DNA of 64,000 bases from Alphaproteobacteria bacterium (GTDB lineage Bacteria > Pseudomonadota > Alphaproteobacteria > Rhizobiales > GCA-2746425): NCBI GenBank assembly GCA_024743215.1, contig JANSWZ010000002.1, positions 671,815 through 735,814 on the forward strand. Direction: 5' to 3'. The notes beneath the pieces were generated by a model that did no database searches, was not told the DNA's origin, and saw only the letters and a program-made list of their open reading frames with translations. How positions within the stretch are numbered: position 1 is the first letter of the stretch; every line of letters begins with the position of its first letter. Both the position numbers and the translations under genes were made by a program. This document shows positions 21,864-30,295 of the stretch, one piece after another.

Positions 21864-22453
21864 TATTTTTGAAGTCCCTGCCGCTTGCGCCGCAGTCTGA
21901 CATATAATGCACCGGAACCGCCATGGGGCGTGGCAGCTTCGTCATAGCTGGCCACCAATGACCCAAGGTCTGGCCCGGACAGCCAGGCAGGCACCATGCG
22001 GCGCAGAATGCCACGCTCACCCGTATCCGGGTTCGCAGCCTTGCCCTTACCGGTAATGACAAGCACATAGCGCGCACCACCGGCCTGAGCCTGATGCAGG
22101 AACTGGATGAGCCTGTTATGCGCAGCAGCCTGCGTCATGCCATGCAGATCGAGCGTGGCGTCCAGCGCATCCTGACCGCGTTTCAGCCGTCGCCTGCTTT
22201 TGTTGTCCAGTGGAGACAGCAACAAGGGTTGTGGCCGTTTCGGTGTGGAGACCGGGGGATGATACGCAGGCAGCACGATGCGGCGTGCAACAGACTTGGC
22301 CGGCTTTGGCGCATTGTCGTCCTTTTTCGGCTCTGGTTCACTGGCGATTTTCTTGTAATGCGACTCTGGACGCGCAGGCATGACGCTTTCGGTCACACGG
22401 TTCCAGAGCCTGCGTTCTTCAGGAGATAATTCCCGTGACTTGCGCCGCTTCAT
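21863..22453 (-). CDS. Smr/MutS2-family endonuclease-domain protein
   Basis: ATLDLHGMTQAAAHNRLIQFLHQAQAGGARYVLVITGKGKA...GGSGALYVRLRR. Confidence 0.92.
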   Translation of the reverse strand: MKRRKSRELSPEERRLWNRVTESVMPARPESHYKKIASEPEPKKDDNAPKPAKSVARRIVLPAYHPPVSTPKRPQPLLLSPLDNKSRRRLKRGQDALDATLDLHGMTQAAAHNRLIQFLHQAQAGGARYVLVITGKGKAANPDTGERGILRRMVPAWLSGPDLGSLVASYDEAATPHGGSGALYVRLRRKRQGLQK

Positions 22454-23577
22454 GTCGGCAGGTCCTGCTGCGCGCGCGGCATCAAGACAACAAATCGGCA
22501 GGGGGCCGCAAAGCCGCCTGCGGTCTCACCTGCATCCGATCCACTGCCCGCAAAATAGTCACCACGATGCGGGCCAACAATGGCAGAACCTGTATCCTGC
22601 GCGATCATCAGGCGATTATGTATCGCGCTATCCCGGCTGTAACTGACAAAGACCGGCGTATGAAATGTGTGCAAGACGCGGTCAACAGCCAGCGAGCGAC
22701 CCTTCGTCAGTTGCGCGCCCGCGGCTGCCCGAGGGCCCGAATCCGGTTTAAGGTTCTTTTCTTCCTGAAAGAAAATGAAAGACCGGTTCTGGTGCAAAAC
22801 CTCCAATTGCCGGTCCGGATTTTCCAAAAGCCAGGCTTTGATGGTCTGCATGGTGATGTTACCCGGTGCCAAGGCCCCCATGTCCTTCAACACTTTGCCA
22901 ATGGCCGTGTAGTCATGGCCGGATTTGCCGTCATAGCTGACCCGCAATGTTCCGCCCTGCTGCAGGCGTATGGAGGCAGACCCCTGAATATGGATAAAGA
23001 AAGCCTCGACATGATTGGCCAGCCAGACCAATTCCAGCCCCTGCCCTGCCAAAGCACCGTCCGAAAAGGCACGGCCTTCAATTTCACTGCGATCGAAGAA
23101 AGGCACCAGTCCCTGCGCTGTCTTTTTTGCAAAGCGCAAACCTTCCGGCCAGTCGTCAGGTATGTCGTCCGGTGTGGTGGACTTGGTTTCAACCAGATCA
23201 TCAGGCCGTCGTAACAGGGGAACGGGAAAAGCTTCGGAGCGGGTGAGAGAGCCATCTACGACCGGTTCAAAATAGGCGGTCAACAGGCCCGGATAGTCCG
23301 CAAATGGTGTCTCATCGGCAAATATGATTGGCGTAAAATAAGTTTCGAAAAACGCTTTTGCCGTGGCAGCACTCTGCATATGGGCAGCTTGCCTGCGCGC
23401 TTCTGCAAAAATCTGCCCCAATGCCAGGCCATCAATGCCAAGGGCTCGGGTCTTGGGGCCGTCTGCCCCTTCAAAAAGGTAAGCGCTTTTCAGAAAACAG
23501 TGAAACGCGGCCAAGTGATCATCGTCTGCCCAGCCGGGCAGATCAACATAGCTCAGAGCCTGAAGGGCCGTTTGCAT
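22450..23577 (-). CDS. mltA: Membrane-bound lytic murein transglycosylase A (MltA)
   Basis: GLLTAYFEPVVDGSLTRSEAFPVPLLRRP, QGSASIRLQQGGTLRVSYDGKSGHDYTAIGK; start set at MQTALQAL to avoid overlap with the upstream gene. Confidence 0.92.
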   Translation of the reverse strand: MQTALQALSYVDLPGWADDDHLAAFHCFLKSAYLFEGADGPKTRALGIDGLALGQIFAEARRQAAHMQSAATAKAFFETYFTPIIFADETPFADYPGLLTAYFEPVVDGSLTRSEAFPVPLLRRPDDLVETKSTTPDDIPDDWPEGLRFAKKTAQGLVPFFDRSEIEGRAFSDGALAGQGLELVWLANHVEAFFIHIQGSASIRLQQGGTLRVSYDGKSGHDYTAIGKVLKDMGALAPGNITMQTIKAWLLENPDRQLEVLHQNRSFIFFQEEKNLKPDSGPRAAAGAQLTKGRSLAVDRVLHTFHTPVFVSYSRDSAIHNRLMIAQDTGSAIVGPHRGDYFAGSGSDAGETAGGFAAPCRFVVLMPRAQQDLPT

Positions 23578-23605
23578 TCTGTCTGCCCCGGCGCAAATGC
23601 AAAGA

Positions 23606-24310
23606 TCAGTCTGCGGCTTCCGTAGCCACAAGCCGCCAGTTTGGATCGCCATCGCGTGGATCGCGTGCAAATGTCCAGATGTCTGTTACTTCGGTGACCT
23701 TGCTGGCGCTACCGTCAATGATATCTCCACCCTGGTCACGGGTGGCCGAAATCAATTCGCTGACGAAACGCACGGTGACACGCAATTCTGAATTGTCTCC
23801 GTGAGCGTCAACGATGTTGGCTTTCTCGATGCCGACAAATGTGAAGTCCACATTTTCTGAACGGCTTTCGCGTTCGGCAATTGCTTCGTCAAAACCAGCA
23901 TAGACCTCTTCGGACAGAAGCGGTTTCAGCTGATCGCGATTTCCAGCAGCATAGGCCGTTACAATCATCTCGTACGCAACCCGGGCACCTGTCACAAACT
24001 CCTTTGCATCGAAGTCCGGGTCGCGCGCCACGACCGGCGCGACAAGGTTTTTGAGGGCCAGTTTCTTTGGATCAATATCTTCATCCTCATCCTGCCCATC
24101 AACAGGTTCCTCATCTGTACCATCCGCACGCTTGGGCAGATTTATGACATTGTCATTGGATGATTTCTGGCCGGTTTTGGGTTTCTCCGCATAGGGGTCA
24201 TACGGACGTCGTTCATGACCCGTCCGTTTTCCCAAAACGCCGCGAAGGCGAAGGAAGAAAAATACCGCGATTGCGATAAAAACAAGAGTGTAGAAATCGA
24301 AAAATTGCAT
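23606..24310 (-). CDS. Tim44/TimA family putative adaptor protein
   Basis: N-terminal TM, FRLRGVLGKRTGHERRPYDPY; Tim44-like C-terminal domain. Confidence 0.88.
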   Translation of the reverse strand: MQFFDFYTLVFIAIAVFFFLRLRGVLGKRTGHERRPYDPYAEKPKTGQKSSNDNVINLPKRADGTDEEPVDGQDEDEDIDPKKLALKNLVAPVVARDPDFDAKEFVTGARVAYEMIVTAYAAGNRDQLKPLLSEEVYAGFDEAIAERESRSENVDFTFVGIEKANIVDAHGDNSELRVTVRFVSELISATRDQGGDIIDGSASKVTEVTDIWTFARDPRDGDPNWRLVATEAAD

Positions 24311-24528
24311 GGATATTCCGCTCGTGCCTTTTCATAGCCGTCACCCGAGACAATACGGGCCGCATCTCAGCGCTTTCTTAGTCTTGTTTTACAGATAGCG
24401 CTAGGCCTGTCACACACAAGTGTTGAACAGGCTGCAAACCTATTTTGACACATCTTTGTCGATAAAACTTCAGAAAAGTCTCGTTTTTCAGGTAAAATCA
24501 CCTATCTGCCGTTCATTGGAGACACTTA

Positions 24529-25119
24529 ATGCGCTTTTCCCTTATTCCCTTTGTGCTGCTTATCGTGCCCTTGATGGAAATTGCCGCCTTTGTTCTGATC
24601 GGCGGCCAGATCGGTGTTTGGGCAACGTTGGCCATGGTGGTCGTGACCGCCATTATCGGATCGTTCCTGTTGCGCTGGCAGGGAATTTCACTGCTGCGCC
24701 GCATACAAGGTGAAATGGCAGCACAGCGTCTACCGGCCAAAGATCTGGTGCGTGGTGCAATGCTGGTTATCGCCGGTATCCTGCTGCTAACACCCGGCTT
24801 TGTGACCGACACGATTGGATTTCTGCTTTTTGTTCCGCCAATACAAGACATCGTCTGGAATTTTCTGAAATCCAAAGTCAATGTGGTAGGGCCGGGCATG
24901 CCTGGCGGCCCGAATGGCGCAACGACGCAAAATGCCGGAGGTTCCATGCATAACTCGCAGAGCCAGCATAGCGGGGGACAAACCCGAGGAGCCCAGAACC
25001 CATCTTCCAGCCAATCAAAAACAGGGGAGACCATCGTCGATCTGGACCCCGATGATTATCGGGATAACAATCCGGAGAGCCCTTGGGCGGATGGGCGCAA
25101 TGGGAATGACAAAGTCTGA
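24529..25119 (+). CDS. fxsA: FxsA family membrane protein
   Basis: FVLLIVPLMEIAAFVLIGGQIGVWATLAMVVVTAIIGSFLLRWQG...LLLTPGFVTDTIGFLLFVPPIQ. Confidence 0.9.
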   Translation: MRFSLIPFVLLIVPLMEIAAFVLIGGQIGVWATLAMVVVTAIIGSFLLRWQGISLLRRIQGEMAAQRLPAKDLVRGAMLVIAGILLLTPGFVTDTIGFLLFVPPIQDIVWNFLKSKVNVVGPGMPGGPNGATTQNAGGSMHNSQSQHSGGQTRGAQNPSSSQSKTGETIVDLDPDDYRDNNPESPWADGRNGNDKV

Positions 25120-25169
25120 GACAATAGCAGGATCATGCACCTGATTACTCAAACAGGGTCAGAAAATTT

Positions 25170-25592
25170 ATGAAATACGCAATATTATTCGTATTTACTT
25201 TTCTTGTCACAAACCCCGCATTTTCAATCGATAACGATGTGAGAATTTTCTATATTCCGCTCGATGCTGAGACATTTACCCGGATCTCTATCCATAACAT
25301 TGAATATTATTCTCCAAAGATGGATGGAGTTACGCCCAGCGATAATAGGTACGATATTTCTGATCGCGATTATCGCAGAATATTGAACCTGACAAAGAAT
25401 GGAGATGTCGCCGCTTTCGATGGTGATGTGGTTAGAATAAAAATTTATAGCGACATATTTGGAGCTATATACATTGATCAAAATGGAGTCTCCCTGCATG
25501 AAGACGGCTCTATGCTGGCATTGAGTAAAGAGGGAAAAACCGAACTTATATCAATTATTGAGCAAACAACCGGCTTGGTATTCAACGACTGA
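25170..25592 (+). CDS. Hypothetical exported protein
   Basis: 140 aa with N-terminal signal-peptide-like sequence (MKYAILFVFTFLVTNPAFSID); no recognisable domain; AT-richer than neighbours. Confidence 0.55.
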   Translation: MKYAILFVFTFLVTNPAFSIDNDVRIFYIPLDAETFTRISIHNIEYYSPKMDGVTPSDNRYDISDRDYRRILNLTKNGDVAAFDGDVVRIKIYSDIFGAIYIDQNGVSLHEDGSMLALSKEGKTELISIIEQTTGLVFND

Positions 25593-25728
25593 CTGATTTC
25601 AGGGCTTGCCGAACTCGGAGCTTGTCCCGCTGTGTGAGACTGCGCATAAAAAGCGCTGAATGGTTGTTTCTGCGCCGGGCACATGTTAGCCACCCACCAA
25701 CTTTTCTTGAACGATAACAGGATTAACA

Positions 25729-26256
25729 ATGAGCGATACTTCTTCATCAGATCAGAGCGCATCTGACCAGGACGCAGCATCCACAAATGGCGACGGGGCT
25801 GCAAAGCCGCCGCAAATCAATATCGTCGCGCAATACATCAAGGATTTTTCGTTTGAAAATCCAAAGGCTCCGGATTCCCTGCGCCCGCGTGAAGGTGGCC
25901 CGAACATTTCCATCAACGTCAATGTGAATGCGACACCGCTGTCGGAAAATGATTTTGAAGTTGATCTCAAGCTTGAGTCAAAGGCGACTCATGAAGATGA
26001 TGTCCTGTTCAATATTGAACTGGACTATGCTGGTATCTTCCGGCTTGCGAATGTTCCCAAAGAGCATCTGCATCCGTTGATCATGATCGAATGCCCGCGT
26101 TTGCTGTTCCCGTTTGCACGTCAGATTGTAGCCTCTGCCACACGCGATGGCGGCTTCCCGCCACTGCTGATCGATCCGGTGGATTTCGCTGCTCTTTACC
26201 GCCAGCGTCTGGAACAGATCCAGGCCAAGCAACAGGCTGAAGGTCAGCCCAACTAA
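25729..26256 (+). CDS. secB: Protein-export chaperone SecB
   Basis: [17 protein letters not shown]...[39 protein letters not shown]. Confidence 0.97.
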   Translation: MSDTSSSDQSASDQDAASTNGDGAAKPPQINIVAQYIKDFSFENPKAPDSLRPREGGPNISINVNVNATPLSENDFEVDLKLESKATHEDDVLFNIELDYAGIFRLANVPKEHLHPLIMIECPRLLFPFARQIVASATRDGGFPPLLIDPVDFAALYRQRLEQIQAKQQAEGQPN

Positions 26257-26280
26257 GCCTTTGACGACAAATTGAATATA

Positions 26281-26308
26281 AAAAGCCGGTGAAAACCGGC
26301 TTTTTTTG
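26281..26308 (+). terminator. Intrinsic terminator downstream of secB
   Basis: AAAAGCCGGTgaaaACCGGCTTTTTTT. Confidence 0.88.
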
Positions 26309-26312
26309 TGCG

Positions 26313-26666
26313 CTACCTATGACATCCTGTAATGTCATAAGTGGTATGGATGGTTTCCCGGCTGGAGTTTGCGCCGCCCCAGACCATCGTACAGGTAAAG
26401 CGCCTGCCAGACATTCGTGCCAGATCTTTATAGCCTGCTTTGTCTTTGCTCTCCCACACGGTGGTGCGTATCTTGTAATTCCCGGGTTCACTGACCTTGT
26501 GGCATTTCAGGGTCGCGTATTTTTGCCCGCCATTTGTACCTGACGTCACAGCGCATTTTGCCTGAAAACTGGATTGTTGAGCTGTTGCGACAGACGCTGG
26601 AAAACTGAGTGCGGATATTGTGAAAACAGCTGCCAGCAGCGGCGGCATGGTGATCTTCTTAAACAT
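26313..26666 (-). CDS. Hypothetical exported protein with four mature cysteines
   Basis: Signal peptide MFKKITMPPLLAAVFTISALSFPASVATAQQ; 117 aa. Confidence 0.5.
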   Translation of the reverse strand: MFKKITMPPLLAAVFTISALSFPASVATAQQSSFQAKCAVTSGTNGGQKYATLKCHKVSEPGNYKIRTTVWESKDKAGYKDLARMSGRRFTCTMVWGGANSSRETIHTTYDITGCHR

Positions 26667-26800
26667 GGCTTATCCCAACCGATTGTAATCAGAAGTGGTA
26701 ATTACCACCTCCACATTACAGAGTCGAGTTGCGGCCAAATGCGCGCCAGTTTCTTATTTCATATCCCACTCGCCAGATCTGGTTCATTTGGCGAATGGGT

Positions 26801-28942
26801 CTACCCGCCAAACAGACGCTGCAGAAACCCGCGCTCTTCGTTGCGACGGCGTTGTGGTTGAGCTGCAATCTGATCCGCTGATCTTGCGAAAGGCTGCAAC
26901 TCCGATGCTTCGGTCTGGGCCAGAATTTCACGCGATTCAGAGGCGCCGATCAGTGGAGATGCTGGAATGCCCTCATGGGCAGGCTGCATGAAATCATGCC
27001 AGATTACGGCAGGCAGATTGCCGCCAGAGGCCCGCTTTGTGGGACTGTTATCATCATTGCCGAGCCAGATGCCGGTTACAAGATTGGCCGTGTAACCAAT
27101 AAACCAGGCATCCCGGAAATCCTGACTGGTTCCGGTTTTACCACCAGCAGGCCGGTTGTCCAGCCGTGCCTTCGTGGCTGTGCCGGAGACCAGAGTTGTC
27201 TGCATCATGCTGTTCATCAGCCCCAATGCAAAGGGCGCAATGACCGGTAGATTACCGCTGGACTGGCGCTCATAAAGCACGTCTCCATCAGCTGTTGATA
27301 TCCGCTCGATGGCGTGTTCGATGACGCTGTATCCGCCATTGGCAAAGGGCACATAGGCGGATGTCATTTCCAGCGGCGTTGCTTCGCTGGTGCCAAGGGA
27401 TAAGCTGGGAATGCGCTGCAAATCACTGTTGATGCCAAGACGGTTGGCAACTTCCGCTACCGCATCAATGCCCACCTCATCACCAAGACGGGCCGCAACA
27501 GTGTTCAATGACAGGGACAGCGCCTGTTCCAGTGTCACCGGACCACGATATTTCCTGTTGTAGTTCTGTGGTTCCCAGCCATTGATCTGGACCGGGCCAT
27601 CAATGCGCACCGTATCAGGTGTAAGGCCCAGTTCCATGGCTGCCAGATAGACAAAGGGTTTGAAGGAGGAGCCGGGCTGACGGCGTGCGTCGGTCGCACG
27701 GTTGAACTGGCTCTCGCCATAATCCCGTCCACCAACCAGGGCGCGCACAGCACCGGTTGGATCAATCGACACCATTGCGCCCTGGGTGACACCATAAGTT
27801 TCACCATCACGGTCCAGACCTTCTCGCAACGCGCCTTCAGCAAGTTTCTGCAATCGACCATCAATGGTGGTTTGAACGACCACATCTTCATCAATCGTGC
27901 CCAGGAAACCTTTCACACGATCATAGAGCCAATCCGCTACGTAATTTTCAGCACCCGCCAAGTGACGGCTTGTGGCAGAGGCCGGATTTGCAATGGCAAA
28001 TTCGCGCTCTGAACTGGTGATATAACCAACATCTTCCATGGCAGCCAAAACCAGTTTGGCACGAGCCTGAGCCGCTTCCGGATTGCGGTTGGGTGCCAGA
28101 CGTGATGGCGCTTTCAACAAGCCTGCAATCACAGCGGATTCAGCCAAGGTCAGATAGCGGGCTGACTTCTGGTAATAGGTACGCGCTGCCGCATCAACGC
28201 CTGTCGCGCCACCGCCCAGATAGACCCTGTTGAGATACATCTCCATAATTTCGTCCTTGGAGAATTTGTACTCAAGCCAAATGGCAATCGGCACTTCTTT
28301 CAACTTGCGGCGCCAGTCACGCTCGGGGCCAAGATAGAGGTTTTTCGCAAGCTGCTGGGTAATGGACGAACCGCCCTGCACCACACGCCCGGCCTGAAAA
28401 TTGGCAATCATGGCACGTGCGATGCCGGGAACATCAACGCCAAAATGGCTGTAGAAGCGGCGGTCCTCAATGGCCATGACGGCTTGCGGAAGATAGGGCG
28501 GCAATTGCTCCAGACGAACGGTTTCGCCCCCGGTTTCGCCGCGATTTGCAATCAGGGAACCGTCGCGCGCCAGAAGCTGCACATTGGGTGAGCGAACCGG
28601 GATTTTCAGTTCGGCAAAATCAGGAAGTTCCGAGGAAAAATAGATCGCCAGACCACCAAAACCAATCGCGCCCCAAAGCATGAGCACAAAGCTCCAGTAA
28701 AACAGGAAGCCGAAAAATCCACGCTTCTTCTTCGGACGACGTTCCTTTGAAGGGTGTTTTCTACCGCGCTGAGGTGGCTTGGGCCCGCCACCGCCGCCCC
28801 GCTTTACGGCGCCAGACCGTGCGTCGGGTCGCGCTGCGCGTGCGCGCGGCTGTGCCGCTCCGCGTGCAGGCGCGTTGCCAAATACCGGTTCTTTTCTGTT
28901 CTGCTGTCTGGGGCCACTCATGGGTGTTCCACACGCTCTCAA
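26801..28942 (-). CDS. Class A penicillin-binding protein (PBP1a-type transglycosylase/transpeptidase)
   Basis: GT51 AIEDRRFYSHFGVD, QGGSSITQQLAKNL; transpeptidase RQPGSSFKPFVYL and AGKTGTSQDFRDAWFIG. Confidence 0.95.
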   Translation of the reverse strand: MRACGTPMSGPRQQNRKEPVFGNAPARGAAQPRARAARPDARSGAVKRGGGGGPKPPQRGRKHPSKERRPKKKRGFFGFLFYWSFVLMLWGAIGFGGLAIYFSSELPDFAELKIPVRSPNVQLLARDGSLIANRGETGGETVRLEQLPPYLPQAVMAIEDRRFYSHFGVDVPGIARAMIANFQAGRVVQGGSSITQQLAKNLYLGPERDWRRKLKEVPIAIWLEYKFSKDEIMEMYLNRVYLGGGATGVDAAARTYYQKSARYLTLAESAVIAGLLKAPSRLAPNRNPEAAQARAKLVLAAMEDVGYITSSEREFAIANPASATSRHLAGAENYVADWLYDRVKGFLGTIDEDVVVQTTIDGRLQKLAEGALREGLDRDGETYGVTQGAMVSIDPTGAVRALVGGRDYGESQFNRATDARRQPGSSFKPFVYLAAMELGLTPDTVRIDGPVQINGWEPQNYNRKYRGPVTLEQALSLSLNTVAARLGDEVGIDAVAEVANRLGINSDLQRIPSLSLGTSEATPLEMTSAYVPFANGGYSVIEHAIERISTADGDVLYERQSSGNLPVIAPFALGLMNSMMQTTLVSGTATKARLDNRPAGGKTGTSQDFRDAWFIGYTANLVTGIWLGNDDNSPTKRASGGNLPAVIWHDFMQPAHEGIPASPLIGASESREILAQTEASELQPFARSADQIAAQPQRRRNEERGFLQRLFGG

Positions 28943-29181
28943 GTCAGGAATATTGCGACATGCGGCATGGAGTTTAAATGAGGCAATTTAAGGGGCAGTT
29001 AAGCATATCCACTTTTCCAAACCTGCCAATTCCGCCAATTAAATGATCAAAGCTTTGATAAAGCGCCAAAAATGTTAACTGTAACTCCACAAAGTCCCAC
29101 TGTTGCGGGCCTCATTAACCCCTGGCCGAACGTGCTGTTGTATTCTTCGAGCCATATTTAACGCGCTTGAGAAAAGATAAA

Positions 29182-30225
29182 ATGGCACAGCAACGTGTGG
29201 ATTGGGTGGATGCGGCCAAAGGCATCTGCATTATTTTTGTGGTTATGATGCATTCAACGCTGGGGGTGGAAAAAGCCGCAGGCGAGACAAGCTGGATGCA
29301 TCTGGTTGTTGCGTTTGCTGCACCTTTCCGTATGCCGGACTTCTTCTTGATTTCCGGGCTGTTTCTGGCGCTGGTACTGGATCGAAACTGGCGGAAATAT
29401 TTCGATCTGAAAGTTGTTCACTTCTTCTATTTTTATGCTCTGTGGGTCACGATCCAGTTTTTGTTCAAAGCGCCGGGACTGGCATCAGAATACGGGATTG
29501 GCGGCACGGTGCTGCTGTATCTGAAAAGCTATATCGAGCCCTTCGGAACGCTATGGTTCATCTATATTCTGCCGATCTTCTTTGTTGTGACAAAGGCGGC
29601 CCATGATTTGCACATTCCGGTTTGGATGACAGGCATTGTGGCCGCGCTGTTGCATTTGACCGGGCTTCATACCGGCTGGCTGCTGGTGGATGAGTTTGCC
29701 TCCCGTTATGTCTTCTTCTTTGCTGGCTATGCGCTGGCACCATTGATCTTCCGCATCGCTGAATGGGTGCGAAACGATCTGCCCAAGACAGCTGCCTTCC
29801 TTGTGGTCTGGGCGCTGGTCAATGGCGGGCTTGTCTGGGCTGGAGTTGCCGGCATGCCGGTCTTCTCATTGCCGCTGGGGTTTGCGGGGGCCGTTGCGTT
29901 GATCTGCGTTGCATCAATCATGGTACAGAGCCGTTTCTCGGGGCCTATTGCCTGGCTCGGGGCCCATTCCATTGTAATTTATCTGGCATTTTTCCTGCCA
30001 ATGGCAATCTCGCGCATCATTTTGCTGAAAACAGGCCTCATTCACGATCTTGGCACCGTATCTGTGCTGGTCACCATGGCAGGCGTTTTGGCACCAGCCA
30101 TTTTCTACCTGATCCTGCAACGGCTGAATATCGGGCGGTTCCTGTTTGAAAGACCTTCATGGGCGCGGATGTCACACATATCGCCGCCCCGGAACCGCAA
30201 GGCCGCGATGGAGCCGGGCGAATAA
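29182..30225 (+). CDS. Acyltransferase family (OpgC/AT3-like) membrane protein
   Basis: RVDWVDAAKGICIIFVVMMHS; multiple TM segments; start at ATGGCACAGC favoured over ORF-track start 29167. Confidence 0.88.
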   Translation: MAQQRVDWVDAAKGICIIFVVMMHSTLGVEKAAGETSWMHLVVAFAAPFRMPDFFLISGLFLALVLDRNWRKYFDLKVVHFFYFYALWVTIQFLFKAPGLASEYGIGGTVLLYLKSYIEPFGTLWFIYILPIFFVVTKAAHDLHIPVWMTGIVAALLHLTGLHTGWLLVDEFASRYVFFFAGYALAPLIFRIAEWVRNDLPKTAAFLVVWALVNGGLVWAGVAGMPVFSLPLGFAGAVALICVASIMVQSRFSGPIAWLGAHSIVIYLAFFLPMAISRIILLKTGLIHDLGTVSVLVTMAGVLAPAIFYLILQRLNIGRFLFERPSWARMSHISPPRNRKAAMEPGE

Positions 30226-30295
30226 GCCGACACCAATCGCATCTGATTGGCGATTTCCGCTTTTGTATGGGGGGCGGCAATGGCATAGTCCGGCC

